The notes: a model not told the origin generated them from the letters alone. DNA of 64,000 nucleotides from CAZUNO01 sp964621445 [NCBI: Candidatus Hadarchaeota archaeon] (GCA_964621445.1 CAZUNO010000004.1:1-64000), one strand, 5' to 3'. Counted from the first letter of the stretch, positions 26,205 to 35,186 are shown. A program made the numbers and translations.

Positions 26205-26750
26205 CTAAATCACCTTGGATATGGCACTGAGTAGTCTAGTGGATGATGCACCAACCAGCAGGAAGAATAATGCATAGAATACGGATAGCTCGGGGCCTTT
26301 TACACCCGGGAAGCCGCCCCGGACCATGTAGAGCCCTACGACCGCGCAAGCCCCGGTGATCAGGTAAAGCACTAGATCAAGTTTGGGGAGGAGCGTGATT
26401 TTGGCTGACTTTTGGTCAAAATTAGCCAGGCGGCTCACTGCATACTTGGTAAGTCTATAGGGCTTGTCCCTGCCGAATAGACGTGTGGCCACATACCCCC
26501 TTGATTCTAGTTGCCGGACACACCTTCTTACCCGGCTGTAAAGTGTCATGAATCCCTCATCCCCCTTTCTCTGACCGTATATCTCCTCAACCAGTTCGGC
26601 GACGGTTCTCCTTCCCTCAAGCAGGTGTGATATCACCTGGGCCTCCAGAATTTCCGACAGGTCCAGGGTTTCCAGGTCCTCTATTGCCCTGTGTACACGG
26701 TATTTGGTGTCCTTCCTGACCTCCTCGATATCGGGAGTCTCCCGGTTCAT
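26205..26750 (-). CDS. membrane-bound winged-helix regulator
   Basis: A 181-residue protein. Residues ~30-115 form a winged helix-turn-helix (ILEAQVISHLLEGRRTVAELVEEIY, then RRCVRQLESRGYVATRLFGRDKPYRLTKYA). It is followed by two membrane helices (LVLYLITGACAVVGLYMV and LSVFYALFFLLVGASSTRLL). The DNA-binding part should be cytoplasmic. A TATA-like element precedes ATG 26750. The adjacent downstream gene encodes a surface propeller, so the pair looks like a one-component membrane regulator with an outside partner; this is inference. Confidence 0.75.
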   Translation of the reverse strand: MNRETPDIEEVRKDTKYRVHRAIEDLETLDLSEILEAQVISHLLEGRRTVAELVEEIYGQRKGDEGFMTLYSRVRRCVRQLESRGYVATRLFGRDKPYRLTKYAVSRLANFDQKSAKITLLPKLDLVLYLITGACAVVGLYMVRGGFPGVKGPELSVFYALFFLLVGASSTRLLSAISKVI

Positions 26751-26773
26751 TCAATGTAATTTGCGGCACTATC

Positions 26774-26784
26774 CTCTTAAAGGC
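26774..26784 (-). promoter_or_regulatory. TATA-like box of the winged-helix/propeller operon
   Basis: On the minus strand gcctttaagag is centred 29 bases before ATG 26750. Confidence 0.45.
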
Positions 26785-26857
26785 AGCGAAGTTTCGGATT
26801 TGAAAACTGTCTAGATCTGGCTCAGATTCTTATCTCCCGGCATGGCATAGAGAGTCA

Positions 26858-27652
26858 ATGAGTGTTACCCCCCTATGGGATGAGTGGAACCTGACTTTGG
26901 CCATCATGAGGATATTCTGGGTAGTTGGAATTGCCCTTTATGCGTCCGCGGTGTGGTTAGTTCTGGGAGGCGATTTGGAGGCAAGGAAGTCCCTTGGTTA
27001 CCTGGCCAGATCGATGTCATACCTCCTCTTCGCCGGTGGATTCCTGGCCATTCCGGCATTTCACGTCATTTTTCAACCATTACATTCCTCCAGTGGCCAG
27101 GCATTTGTGAACAGATATATCGGACTCTCGGTTTTTGCCGCGGTATGCCTGGTTATCCTAGGATGGGTTTCCTGGGGAACCTACCAGGGCATATACAAGT
27201 CGAGATTGGGGTGCGCCATTTCCGCGGTGCTTTTTCTTTCTATTGCCGGCCTGAGCTGGCTGAACATGTGGGATACTGCCTACCAACTTGGTTTCTGGGA
27301 GCTGGAGGTAAGGGCAGGTCTTTTCCTTTCCCCCTGGATTTCACTTGCCATCGCCGGTTCATTTCTTGGATGCTCCTTGAAGGGAGAGCAGGAACGGGGA
27401 GGGATCAAGGTGGGGGTCAAGTTCCTAATAGTCCTTTGGCTGAGCATAATCCTATTTACGGCAGCACTTTCAGCGGTGGTCAGCGGCTTTCGAACCGGCG
27501 GCAGTAGGGTCTCCCCTGGGGTGCCCTTGACGGGCGTGGTTAGCTCCTTCATGCTGCTCGGGGCACACGGAATCCTTCTGGGGGCCACGGTTCTCGACAT
27601 GTCGGTGACCATGGCCCTAACTCAGAGGAAGCGAAGGAGGCAGGGAATTTGA
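26858..27652 (+). CDS. polytopic membrane protein of unknown function
   Basis: A 264-residue protein with about seven hydrophobic helices and few charged loops, ending in a basic tail (QRKRRRQGI). Seven helices with an outside N terminus and inside C terminus would be consistent with the tail charge. No family is recognised. It is divergent from the winged-helix gene and convergent with thiD-thiN, with only 6 bases between the stops. Confidence 0.6.
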   Translation: MSVTPLWDEWNLTLAIMRIFWVVGIALYASAVWLVLGGDLEARKSLGYLARSMSYLLFAGGFLAIPAFHVIFQPLHSSSGQAFVNRYIGLSVFAAVCLVILGWVSWGTYQGIYKSRLGCAISAVLFLSIAGLSWLNMWDTAYQLGFWELEVRAGLFLSPWISLAIAGSFLGCSLKGEQERGGIKVGVKFLIVLWLSIILFTAALSAVVSGFRTGGSRVSPGVPLTGVVSSFMLLGAHGILLGATVLDMSVTMALTQRKRRRQGI

Positions 27653-27658
27653 TCGATG

Positions 27659-28999
27659 TCAGTTTTTCATTTCCCGGGCGATCTCCCGGATCTTGCTAAC
27701 TATTTCCAATGGGTCTCTGCCCAGCACCCTAACCATGGGTTCCTTTCCGGTCTCCCCCAGGTCATATATGATGTCGGGGACATTGCCGGATCTTTTAAGC
27801 ACCTGGCTCACACCCCATCCCAGGCTTGATCCCTCCAGGTTCTTCACCTCTCTGGGCTCTTGCTCTCTATCAAAGCTCTGCACATCCATGCCGGCGCTGG
27901 CACAGGCCCTGGTTATCGAAGGTGAGTACCTAGTGTTCATTGCCGATCTGAAGGAGCGATCGTAATCCATGACCGTGAGAACGATGCGGGCAACGTGGCT
28001 GGAGGCACCGAACTCCGGTTGATAACAGGCAACCATTCTCCCATCCACCTCGGTAACCCGACCTGGTATGGCCGCTACATCCTCTTCATCCCTTGCGTAT
28101 TGGAGTGCATAGGCGATGTTGGCCCTGACTTCGGGTACCAGATGACCAACCCGCATATCGGAGAGCTGCACAAGGGCCTCTCTCAGGCTCCGGATGACCG
28201 CATACCTATCCCTTTCCCGGGCTATACTGGCGTAAGGGTTGGTGGGGCCATTTCCCTTTCCCAGCGGCAGGCCATGCCTTATGGCGCTGGTTATGAATTC
28301 CTTGGCCTTGCCAACCGCGTCCGGGACCTTCATCCCCTGACCGATGAAGGTGGCCAGTGCCGATGAATATGTGCAGCCGGTGCCGTGAGTATTCCGGTTG
28401 GAAATCCTATCGGTTACGAAGGTGGTAGTTGTCTCCCCGTCGCAGAGGAGGTCCAATGGCTTACCCTCCAGGTGTCCTCCCTTTACCAGAACATGGCGGG
28501 GCCCAAGATCCCTAATCAGAATTGCTGCCTCCTCCATCGATGACTGGTCAGCAATCTCGATGCCCGAAAGGGCCTCAGCCTCGGGTATGTTAGGCGTAAC
28601 CACAAGTGCCAATGGCAGAAGTTCGTCAATCAGAGTTTTTTCGGCGTCGGGTGAAAGTAGGCGGTCCCCGCTCTTGGCAACCATGACCGGATCAACGATG
28701 AGTTTATCCACTGATTTTCTTCGGATACATCCAGAGACGGCCGAAACGATGTCGGCACTGGAAAGCATCCCCGTCTTGGCGGCATCGACCCCGATGTCCT
28801 CCACAACGGCGTCGAATTGTTTCTCTATAAAGGATGTAGGAATCTCCTGAATACCTTGCACACCGACCGTGTTCTGGGCGGTGAGGGCGGTTACGACCGA
28901 CATGGCATACCCGCCCAGAAGGCTTATGGTCTTTATATCGGCCTGTATCCCGGCTCCCCCTCCCGAGTCTGACCCTGCTATGGTGAGAATGCGCTTCAT
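27659..28999 (-). CDS. thiDN: bifunctional ThiD-ThiN: HMP/HMP-phosphate kinase and thiamine phosphate synthase
   Basis: A 446-residue fusion. Residues 1-255 are ThiD ([45 protein letters not shown]), which phosphorylates hydroxymethylpyrimidine twice. Residues ~270-446 are ThiN ([48 protein letters not shown], ending with a Glu/Arg-rich helix), which in archaea replaces ThiE to join HMP-PP with thiazole phosphate. The order and length match the archaeal fusion. No TPP riboswitch motif is visible upstream. ThiL, the last enzyme of the pathway, is encoded at 61239-62240 in the same window. Confidence 0.93.
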   Translation of the reverse strand: MKRILTIAGSDSGGGAGIQADIKTISLLGGYAMSVVTALTAQNTVGVQGIQEIPTSFIEKQFDAVVEDIGVDAAKTGMLSSADIVSAVSGCIRRKSVDKLIVDPVMVAKSGDRLLSPDAEKTLIDELLPLALVVTPNIPEAEALSGIEIADQSSMEEAAILIRDLGPRHVLVKGGHLEGKPLDLLCDGETTTTFVTDRISNRNTHGTGCTYSSALATFIGQGMKVPDAVGKAKEFITSAIRHGLPLGKGNGPTNPYASIARERDRYAVIRSLREALVQLSDMRVGHLVPEVRANIAYALQYARDEEDVAAIPGRVTEVDGRMVACYQPEFGASSHVARIVLTVMDYDRSFRSAMNTRYSPSITRACASAGMDVQSFDREQEPREVKNLEGSSLGWGVSQVLKRSGNVPDIIYDLGETGKEPMVRVLGRDPLEIVSKIREIAREMKN

Positions 29000-29091
29000 C
29001 GATTTCCCGTTCCGGTCTATATTTTGGGTAAGATAACTCTTTTGACATATAGACCCGGGGTCGGTGAGCTAGGCCTGGGTAGGATAAAAGC

Positions 29092-30225
29092 TTAAAACTG
29101 GGCGGTTTCCTGGTCCCACTTGGAGATCCAATCAGATATCTGTTTGGATAGGCTCTTTCCCACTCCATCAACGTTGCGAAGTCCTTCCTGCCCTCCCGAT
29201 TTGTATAGCTGGGCCAGGTTTTCCTGAAATTCGTCCACGCTAAAGGCCGCCTTACGATAGGCCCATATCCGGTGCTTGGATCCCTCTACGAGCTCAAGGT
29301 CGTATGATTTTAGGAAGAGCCTTTCAGCGAGCCACTTATTTACCGCCAGGGGCCCCGGAGCTATGAACCGCGGCATGCGGTCTTTTAGACCATAATCGTC
29401 ACAAATCCCACGGACTCTTCTTCCAAGTTCTGCACTATAGTCACCTGGTGGGGAATACTCCGGCTTACCACCTGGAACCCAGTCGTACATCTCTCGAATC
29501 CTGTTCTCGAGTCGGGGGTCCAATGATTTTGCCGCCCTAAGGGTCCGCCTGGCCTGTAACCCTTGCATGGTGAGTCCTCCTGCAAGGACGAACGAACCGC
29601 CATTGTCCCTGGTAGCCCTTATCACATCCTCGAGATGTTCCCGGTCGTCACCCACGAAGGGAAGTACGGGCATCATAGCCGTACCTACCGTTATTTCCGC
29701 ATTGGAGAGCTCCTGCATGGCTTTAAGTCGATCCTCAACCCTGGGGCTCCTGGGTTCAAACGCCGATTTTAATCTCGAATCTAGGCTGCTGATGCTGAAC
29801 ACCACTCCCGCCCAGGTGTTACTGTTAATTTTCCTAAGAAGATCGAGGTCCCTGGTTACTAGAGGCGAGCGTTCTATTACCACCACCGGGAATGAGAGTC
29901 GATTGGCAATCTCCAACATCTTTCGGGAAAGTCCATATTTTGACTCTACTGTGTGCTGCCAGTCCCCACAGGCCAATATTTCCGGTTCAAGGCTAGAAAG
30001 CTCCTTTTCCATGAGCTGTGGGGCGTTTATTTTGATTCTGATGTGTTTATCGAAGTAACGAGGGTCCCGACTATATTTCCCCGTTCTCGAGTAACAGAAC
30101 TCGCATCCGCTACGGCATCCAATATAGGGATGGGCGCTGTACCTATTCCAGAACCAGGGCCCGTCAACGTGTTTACTTACATTTACTATCGATGAGGCCT
30201 CGTACTCCACCAAATCGAGTTCCAT
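29092..30225 (-). CDS. radical SAM protein, spore photoproduct lyase-like (Rv2578c type)
   Basis: A 377-residue radical SAM protein. The cluster motif CRSGCEFC (C-x3-C-x2-C, about residues 37-44) lies in HPYIGCRSGCEFCYSR, characteristic of the SPL-related Rv2578c group. Later landmarks are GDWQHTVESKYGLSRKMLEI and VVIERSPLVTRDLDLLRKI. A C-terminal region ~320-377 (LRNVDGVGKSLSKQISDWI) looks like a helix-hairpin-helix DNA-binding motif, unusual for this family and supporting a DNA repair role. ATG 30225 overlaps the AlkD-like stop by one base (TGATG). The substrate is unknown. Confidence 0.85.
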   Translation of the reverse strand: MELDLVEYEASSIVNVSKHVDGPWFWNRYSAHPYIGCRSGCEFCYSRTGKYSRDPRYFDKHIRIKINAPQLMEKELSSLEPEILACGDWQHTVESKYGLSRKMLEIANRLSFPVVVIERSPLVTRDLDLLRKINSNTWAGVVFSISSLDSRLKSAFEPRSPRVEDRLKAMQELSNAEITVGTAMMPVLPFVGDDREHLEDVIRATRDNGGSFVLAGGLTMQGLQARRTLRAAKSLDPRLENRIREMYDWVPGGKPEYSPPGDYSAELGRRVRGICDDYGLKDRMPRFIAPGPLAVNKWLAERLFLKSYDLELVEGSKHRIWAYRKAAFSVDEFQENLAQLYKSGGQEGLRNVDGVGKSLSKQISDWISKWDQETAQF

Positions 30226-30947
30226 CAATCCTCGCCCCTGGCCAGCCTTTTCAGGTCCATTGGGAGGTAGGTGATCGCCTTTCTCAATACCACCGCTCTA
30301 TGTTTCCTTTCCCCCTCAACTGCTTGCTCCCGCAGCCAGCGGGCAACGAGGTCCGGATAGTGCTTCCCCAGGGTCTTCAGCCCCCAGCCTATGCCCTTTG
30401 CGGCCGATATATTCCACTCCTCGAACATAGATTCCAGAAAGGACAGAAGTTCGGCAGCCCCATCCGGATCTTCCTGCGATCTCTTGGCCCAGAAGTGAAT
30501 GGCAACCCCCAGGGATCTTCTAACCCATTGGTTTTGGTCATCTCGCCAGGGACCAAGGACCTTCAATCCAGGCTGGAAAAGGTCCACCAGCGCAGGTCCT
30601 GGCACCCTCTCGCCAATAATGTCCGATCCGTACCAAACATCCGCAGCGATGATGTAGCGCCTGGACCTCTCTAGTGTGGTTTCCAGCTGCTCACCGAGAT
30701 GCTGGCGGAGGGCCGTGCCGATGACAACCCAGCCGCCCTCGGTACCCATGGAGGCGATTTCATCGAGAAAATCCCTGGTGCTCAGGATACCGCACTCACC
30801 GATACTCTGACCGATGATGTCCAGGAAACGAAATGGGGTTCTCCTATTCAGGATGGGCAGTAAACCGTTTCTGGCAGCTTCAAGATCACCCTCCTGGATC
30901 GATCGGGCGATATCACTGCCAATATCCCGGGCCTGTTTGGTGTTCAT
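30225..30947 (-). CDS. AlkD-like DNA alkylation repair protein (HEAT repeats)
   Basis: A 240-residue all-helical protein built from HEAT-like repeats. The segments DVWYGSDIIGERVPGPALVD and NQWVRRSLGVAIHFWAKR match the part of AlkD proteins that holds the catalytic Trp/Asp cleft and the Arg-rich DNA contact. AlkD enzymes remove bulky or cationic N3/N7-alkylated bases without flipping them. Catalytic residues cannot be fixed by eye. It is translationally coupled to the SPL-like radical SAM gene, whose protein has a helix-hairpin-helix tail, so the two probably form a repair unit. Confidence 0.72.
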   Translation of the reverse strand: MNTKQARDIGSDIARSIQEGDLEAARNGLLPILNRRTPFRFLDIIGQSIGECGILSTRDFLDEIASMGTEGGWVVIGTALRQHLGEQLETTLERSRRYIIAADVWYGSDIIGERVPGPALVDLFQPGLKVLGPWRDDQNQWVRRSLGVAIHFWAKRSQEDPDGAAELLSFLESMFEEWNISAAKGIGWGLKTLGKHYPDLVARWLREQAVEGERKHRAVVLRKAITYLPMDLKRLARGED

Positions 30948-31048
30948 GTTTTCGGGGCACCTCCCTCCATACAGGGTTAATGATAGTGGAATGCGGCCTG
31001 GAGGTAATAGGTATTAGGCCTGGCACTATATTACCTTTCAGTGGTTTG

Positions 31049-32068
31049 ATGGATACCCTTTCCATTGAAGGGCCGGTTTCGGGGGGCATCTTCCTGACCT
31101 ACAAGTGCACGGGGTCCTGCAAGCACTGTATGTATGCCTGTTCTCCCCATTGGGAGGCCAATTGGATCGATGCAGCGGAGGCTGAGGGGGTCCTGGAGGA
31201 TCTGGGGGATATAATGCCAATGGGAAGCCGTCCAGGAAGGGGAGGAGTGGGTATAAACCGGGGTCTGCACTTCACCGGAGGGGAGCCATTCCTGAATTAC
31301 GATCTCTTGCTTCGTTTGGTTAAGGCCGCATCCCAGCTTGAAATACAAGGAACCTTCGTGGAGACAAATTGCTTCTGGTGTTCGGATGATGATAAGTGCA
31401 GGGACAGGTTTCAGCAACTCGGGGAGTCGGGCCTGGAAGGGATATTGATCAGCGTGAACCCTTTTACCCTGGAACATATTCCTCTAGAGAATTCCATCCG
31501 GGCCATAGACCAGGGCAGGAAGGTTTTTGGGGAAGATTTGATGGTCTACCAGGAATCCTTCCTTGAAACCGCCCAATCGAGGGGAGTTAGGGGGACCATG
31601 AAGCTCCCGGACACGATTAGTCTTTTGGGGATGGACGCCTTGACGGGTCTGGAGATACTACCCAGAGGTAGGGCTCCCTACAGCCTCCAGCATCTATACA
31701 GGAGCTACCCGGCTCGGGAGTTCTTCGGTCTCTCATGTGAAAGGGAGTTGCGGAGAGGTTGGCACTTCCACATAGACAACTTCTTCAACTACATACCCGG
31801 CTACTGCGGGGGCATATCCCTCGGTGACGCGAGGGATCTGGACTCCATCCTAGACGGGGTGGACCTCGGGGATTACCCCCTCATCGGTCACCTGGCAAAC
31901 GATATCCAGGACCTCTGTAGGTTTGCGAAAGAGGAGTTCAATTATCGGGAAAGAAGGGAAGGTTACATCTCAAAGTGCCACCTATGCCTGGATATAAGAA
32001 GACATATAGCAGCGCTCACCAACGAGTACCGAGAGCTGCAACCAATCGAGTTCTACTCCCATATCTGA
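31049..32068 (+). CDS. radical SAM protein of unknown substrate
   Basis: A 339-residue radical SAM protein. The cluster motif is CTGSCKHC (C-x3-C-x2-C), followed by an extra Cys in MYACSPHW; then LHFTGGEPFLNYDLLLRLV, the usual GGE loop, and ETNCFWCSDDDKC with three more Cys. Near the C terminus YISKCHLCLDIRRH adds a Cys pair, perhaps for an auxiliary cluster. It is not the SPASM pattern of sulfatase-maturing enzymes. The frame is open from 30833, but ATG 31049 is preferred, because the cluster motif then lies near the N terminus and an AT-rich ctatatta lies just upstream. The 86-residue gene follows after 10 bases. Confidence 0.8.
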   Translation: MDTLSIEGPVSGGIFLTYKCTGSCKHCMYACSPHWEANWIDAAEAEGVLEDLGDIMPMGSRPGRGGVGINRGLHFTGGEPFLNYDLLLRLVKAASQLEIQGTFVETNCFWCSDDDKCRDRFQQLGESGLEGILISVNPFTLEHIPLENSIRAIDQGRKVFGEDLMVYQESFLETAQSRGVRGTMKLPDTISLLGMDALTGLEILPRGRAPYSLQHLYRSYPAREFFGLSCERELRRGWHFHIDNFFNYIPGYCGGISLGDARDLDSILDGVDLGDYPLIGHLANDIQDLCRFAKEEFNYRERREGYISKCHLCLDIRRHIAALTNEYRELQPIEFYSHI

Positions 32069-32078
32069 GGACGGTTAA

Positions 32079-32339
32079 GTGAAGATCATCGTACAGGTCA
32101 GCAGGATGGACAGGGAGACACAGGAGGGTGTTACTAGATTTGGGGAGCTCGCTTTCGAAAACCACAAACATCACCGATACGTGTTGGAGGTAAGGGAGTG
32201 TGAACCCTCCAAGAGGCGTTACCACCTGGAAACTGCATGCGAGAGGTTGATGACCCTCCCCTATGTTGAACGCGTCATTGTACCGGGCTACAGAACATTA
32301 CACGTTGAGAGATGGGACTCGAAGTTCCGCAGGACATAG
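32079..32339 (+). CDS. 86-residue protein following the radical SAM gene
   Basis: A small soluble protein with mixed strands and helices (MKIIVQVSRMDRETQEGV, then HRYVLEVRECEPSKRRYHLE). It starts with GTG 32079, 10 bases after the radical SAM stop, so co-transcription is very likely. It has two Cys, no leader-core pattern and no Gly/Cys-rich tail, so a RiPP precursor is not suggested. It may be a partner or carrier for the radical SAM enzyme, or an unrelated ferredoxin-fold protein. No family is recognised. Confidence 0.6.
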   Translation: MKIIVQVSRMDRETQEGVTRFGELAFENHKHHRYVLEVRECEPSKRRYHLETACERLMTLPYVERVIVPGYRTLHVERWDSKFRRT

Positions 32340-32341
32340 CC

Positions 32342-32351
32342 TATTTATTTA
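32342..32351 (+). promoter_or_regulatory. TATA-like box of the first sugar island
   Basis: tatttattta is centred 25 bases before ATG 32371, so the GHL10-like gene should be transcribed almost without leader. The first sugar-degrading island starts here. Confidence 0.5.
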
Positions 32352-32370
32352 ACCCTACAAGGGGCGTAGC

Positions 32371-33297
32371 ATGGACGAAGTAAGAGGGCTATGGATACAC
32401 GATTCCACCTGTAGGGCCCTGGGCGGGGCCGAGGTGGCTAGATTATGTAGCCAGTTTGGAATGGACATCCTCCTGCCAAAGGCCCCCTGGATGACGGGTT
32501 CGAGGGCCGATCCGGATTACTGGGAAGGGGTAATGGAACCCATGATAGAAGAGGCGCACGACCTTGGCATGGAGGTCCATGCCTGGATCTTCTTTCTTAA
32601 CGATGCCAGCGTGGATGATGACCAGTCTCTACTGCAGGTTATGGAGGACGGGAAGACCGAGAAAATCGCCTGCGCCGCCAATCCGGAGACGGTTCGTAGA
32701 AATATCGAGAAGATAGGCCCAATACTGGAGTCCTATGATCTGGATGGCCTGAGCCTGGAGGACTGCTTCGTGTACCACCGTTGGCCCAAGGACCCCATGA
32801 CCTGTTTCTGTAGTTTCTGCCAGGAAAATGCGCCTCAAGGCAAGGCCGAGAGGCTGGCCTGGAACAGGAATCAGCTGACCGAACTATTAAGACGGATTAT
32901 GGAGGAAAGCCGAATCTACTCAGCGGACATACAGATATCGGCAGCGGCAAGGGTACCATACGAGACCCACGGGCTACCCATGTCCACCGACTGGAAGAGA
33001 TGGTGTGAGCTGGGCCTACTGGATTACATCGCTCCCATGATCTATAAGACCGATAATAAGGAACTGGAAGAGGTGGGCCGGGAAACACTGGAGATCTTGG
33101 AGCATACCGAGGTGCCCGTGTATATGGGTCTGGGGGCCTACAAGATAGACAGGGAGCTTAAGGGCCACGATCTACCCCAGCAGCTAGGCCAACAGATAGA
33201 GATAACCCGAGATCTGGGTGCAGATGGCCATATACTCTATCATTTTGGTGGATTGACCGTCGATCAGCTGGCACAGATCCGTGAAGCCTACGCTTGA
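32371..33297 (+). CDS. GHL10/DUF187-like glycosyl hydrolase, TIM barrel
   Basis: A 308-residue TIM-barrel protein related to the COG1649/GHL10 hypothetical glycoside hydrolases. Landmarks are RGLWIHDST, EEAHDLGMEVHAWIFFLND, YDLDGLSLEDCFVYHRW (the strand carrying acidic residues), a CFCSFC motif and LLDYIAPMIYKTDN. It is a paralogue of the protein at 48083-49069, which shares the C-x-C-x2-C-like motif. There is no signal peptide, so it acts inside the cell. It is followed by a sulfatase 59 bases downstream. Substrate likely a sugar oligomer; activity of the family is poorly known. Confidence 0.72.
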   Translation: MDEVRGLWIHDSTCRALGGAEVARLCSQFGMDILLPKAPWMTGSRADPDYWEGVMEPMIEEAHDLGMEVHAWIFFLNDASVDDDQSLLQVMEDGKTEKIACAANPETVRRNIEKIGPILESYDLDGLSLEDCFVYHRWPKDPMTCFCSFCQENAPQGKAERLAWNRNQLTELLRRIMEESRIYSADIQISAAARVPYETHGLPMSTDWKRWCELGLLDYIAPMIYKTDNKELEEVGRETLEILEHTEVPVYMGLGAYKIDRELKGHDLPQQLGQQIEITRDLGADGHILYHFGGLTVDQLAQIREAYA

Positions 33298-33356
33298 ACG
33301 GTCATAGCCAGGTGACACTTTTAACCGCGGTCTAGGGCTCACTATGGAGTGAGAAA

Positions 33357-34664
33357 ATGCCCCAGGAAAGGCCCAATATACTGTATATCCATTCCCACGA
33401 CACTGGACGCTACCTGCAGCCCTACGGATACGCAATTCCATCGCCAAATATCCAGAGCCTGGCCGAGGAGGGAGTTCTATTCAGGAACGCCTTCTGCGGT
33501 GGACCCACCTGTTCACCGAGCCGGGCCTGCCTAGTGACCGGCCAGTGCGCTCATAGCAATGGCATGTTGGGCTTGGCTCACCGAGGTTTTAGCCTATACG
33601 ACTATGGAAAGCACATCATACACACTCTTTCGGAGGCGGGCTACAGCTCGACCCTGGCCGGGATCCAGCATATAGCCAAGGGTGCCGATGTTATAGGGTA
33701 CGACAAGATACTGAAAACCAAAGGAAACAATGTGAAGGGTGTGGCTCCCTTCGCGGTTGATTTCCTACAGGATAGTGCTGAGCAGCCCTTCTTCCTCTCG
33801 GTTGGCTTTTCTGACACCCATAGGACCTACGCGGAACCGGGGCCAGATGAGAATGAGCGGTACACGATGCCTCCCCATCCAATCCCGGATACCCCTGAGA
33901 CCAGGCGCGACATGGCGGGGTTCAAGGCCAGCGTTAGAGAATTTGACCGCGGAGTCGGAATGGTGATGGATGCCCTGGATGAGATGGGGGCCATCGAGGA
34001 TACCCTGGTGATATGTACCACCGATCACGGAATAGCCTTTCCGCATATGAAGTGCAACCTGACGGACCACGGCATAGGCGTGATGCTCATAATGAAGGGA
34101 CCGGGGGGGTTCTCCGCAGGTAAGGTGTCCGATGCCCTTGTATCCCAGATCGATATCTATCCAACCATTTGTGATCATCTGGGCATAGAAGAACCAGATT
34201 GGCTGGAAGGAAGCTCGATGATGCCCTTGATCCGGGGGGAGAGGGACGAAATACGTAAACAGGTATTCTCGGAGGTTACATACCATGCCGCCTACGAGCC
34301 CCAGAGGGCGGTTAGGACCCGACGCTGGAAGTACATCAGGCGGTACGGGGATAGGGAGACGCCCGTACTTCCCAACTGTGACGAGAGTCGGTCCAAGGAT
34401 ATATGGCTCGATAACGGATGGAAGGATAGGAAAATACCCAAGGAACAGCTATTCGACCTGGTTTTCGACCCCAACGAGGCAAACAACCTGGCCGATGACC
34501 CATCCTTCCAACATGTTCTGGAGGATATGAGAGATAGACTGGACCGGTGGATGAAGGATACCGATGACCCTCTGCTAGAAGGTCACGTGCCAGCTCCCAA
34601 GGGAGCAGTGGTCACCGATGCGGATGCCATGACTCCCCATGGCCCTCACAAAACCATATCCTGA
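33357..34664 (+). CDS. sulfatase, N-sulfoglucosamine sulfohydrolase-like
   Basis: A 435-residue type I sulfatase. Cys52 in CSPSRACLVTG is the residue converted to formylglycine. The N-terminal metal region is LYIHSHDTGRYLQPYGY, as in bacterial SGSH-type (heparan N-sulfatase-like) enzymes, and TTDHG provides further metal ligands. The C-terminal part has VRTRRWKYI and a LFDLVFDPNEANNLADDP segment common to the family. No signal peptide, so it is cytoplasmic. It hydrolyses a sulfate ester or sulfamate from a sugar; the exact substrate is unknown. It probably forms an operon with the GHL10-like gene upstream. Confidence 0.88.
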   Translation: MPQERPNILYIHSHDTGRYLQPYGYAIPSPNIQSLAEEGVLFRNAFCGGPTCSPSRACLVTGQCAHSNGMLGLAHRGFSLYDYGKHIIHTLSEAGYSSTLAGIQHIAKGADVIGYDKILKTKGNNVKGVAPFAVDFLQDSAEQPFFLSVGFSDTHRTYAEPGPDENERYTMPPHPIPDTPETRRDMAGFKASVREFDRGVGMVMDALDEMGAIEDTLVICTTDHGIAFPHMKCNLTDHGIGVMLIMKGPGGFSAGKVSDALVSQIDIYPTICDHLGIEEPDWLEGSSMMPLIRGERDEIRKQVFSEVTYHAAYEPQRAVRTRRWKYIRRYGDRETPVLPNCDESRSKDIWLDNGWKDRKIPKEQLFDLVFDPNEANNLADDPSFQHVLEDMRDRLDRWMKDTDDPLLEGHVPAPKGAVVTDADAMTPHGPHKTIS

Positions 34665-34805
34665 ATAGCCGATTCATGACCTGAAGATCTGAATATCAAT
34701 TATGCAAACCCGGGATCTGCTAAATGTGAATCCTTGATCTGCATATCTAATAATTTGGAGACTCCAACAGTTACGGTTGGGTGGATATCCCTGAGAGATA
34801 TTGAT

Positions 34806-34874
34806 ATGTTTGGGGTTTTGATGATGGTCCTTGTCCTTATGGTGCTTATACGAATATTGATTCAGGAACTATGA
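34806..34874 (+). CDS. possible hydrophobic micropeptide (22 residues)
   Basis: In the gap after the sulfatase an ATG opens a 22-residue frame, MFGVLMMVLVLMVLIRILIQ followed by EL, that would form one membrane helix. The rest of the 34665-34940 gap shows no gene. There is no clear ribosome-binding site, so it may be chance. Confidence 0.2.
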   Translation: MFGVLMMVLVLMVLIRILIQEL

Positions 34875-34940
34875 ATATCAAGTCAGTGAATAAGCTCAGC
34901 AACTTTCCCTTCGCACCTGCACGTCAACGAGACGCACCCC

Positions 34941-35186
34941 CTATTTCCCCGGGAACATGGGGTCCTCATGAGCCGGACTCGGTGGCCGGTGCAAACAGCC
35001 AGCGGTGATAACTATGCGTTTAACTATCTGATCGGGCCGTGATGTGTCACCTATTCTGGCATGGGCCGTATTCTCATATATGCCTCCGGATAGATTTGAA
35101 AAGGAGTAGAAACCCTCGGTTATCTCCTCCATACCCTCTCTCAGGTCCCTCAGGACCGGTCCGGGGTCCGATTCCCCGAGACCCAT
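34941..35186 (-). CDS. possible small protein coupled to the sugar kinase
   Basis: An 81-residue frame whose ATG at 35186 overlaps the TGA of the kinase by one base (TGATG). Codon choice (AGG, ATA, GAG, CTG, CCC) looks like the neighbours'. The sequence begins MGLGESDPGPVLRDLREGME and shows no known domain or membrane helix. Coupling to the kinase is the main argument that it is real. It could equally be a chance frame in the intergenic region. Confidence 0.4.
   Translation of the reverse strand: MGLGESDPGPVLRDLREGMEEITEGFYSFSNLSGGIYENTAHARIGDTSRPDQIVKRIVITAGCLHRPPSPAHEDPMFPGK

Noticed and set aside
29000-29091. TPP riboswitch before thiDN
   Set aside because: The conserved CUGAGA and ACCUGA-type elements are not present in this short gap.
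28704-29171. 155-residue minus-strand frame overlapping thiDN and the SPL-like gene
   Set aside because: Shifted shadow of thiD coding sequence; very rich in Arg, His and Gly with no family match.
31049-32068. Radical SAM protein as an anaerobic sulfatase-maturing enzyme
   Set aside because: Its position near sulfatases is suggestive, but the Cys pattern is not that of anSME/SPASM proteins.
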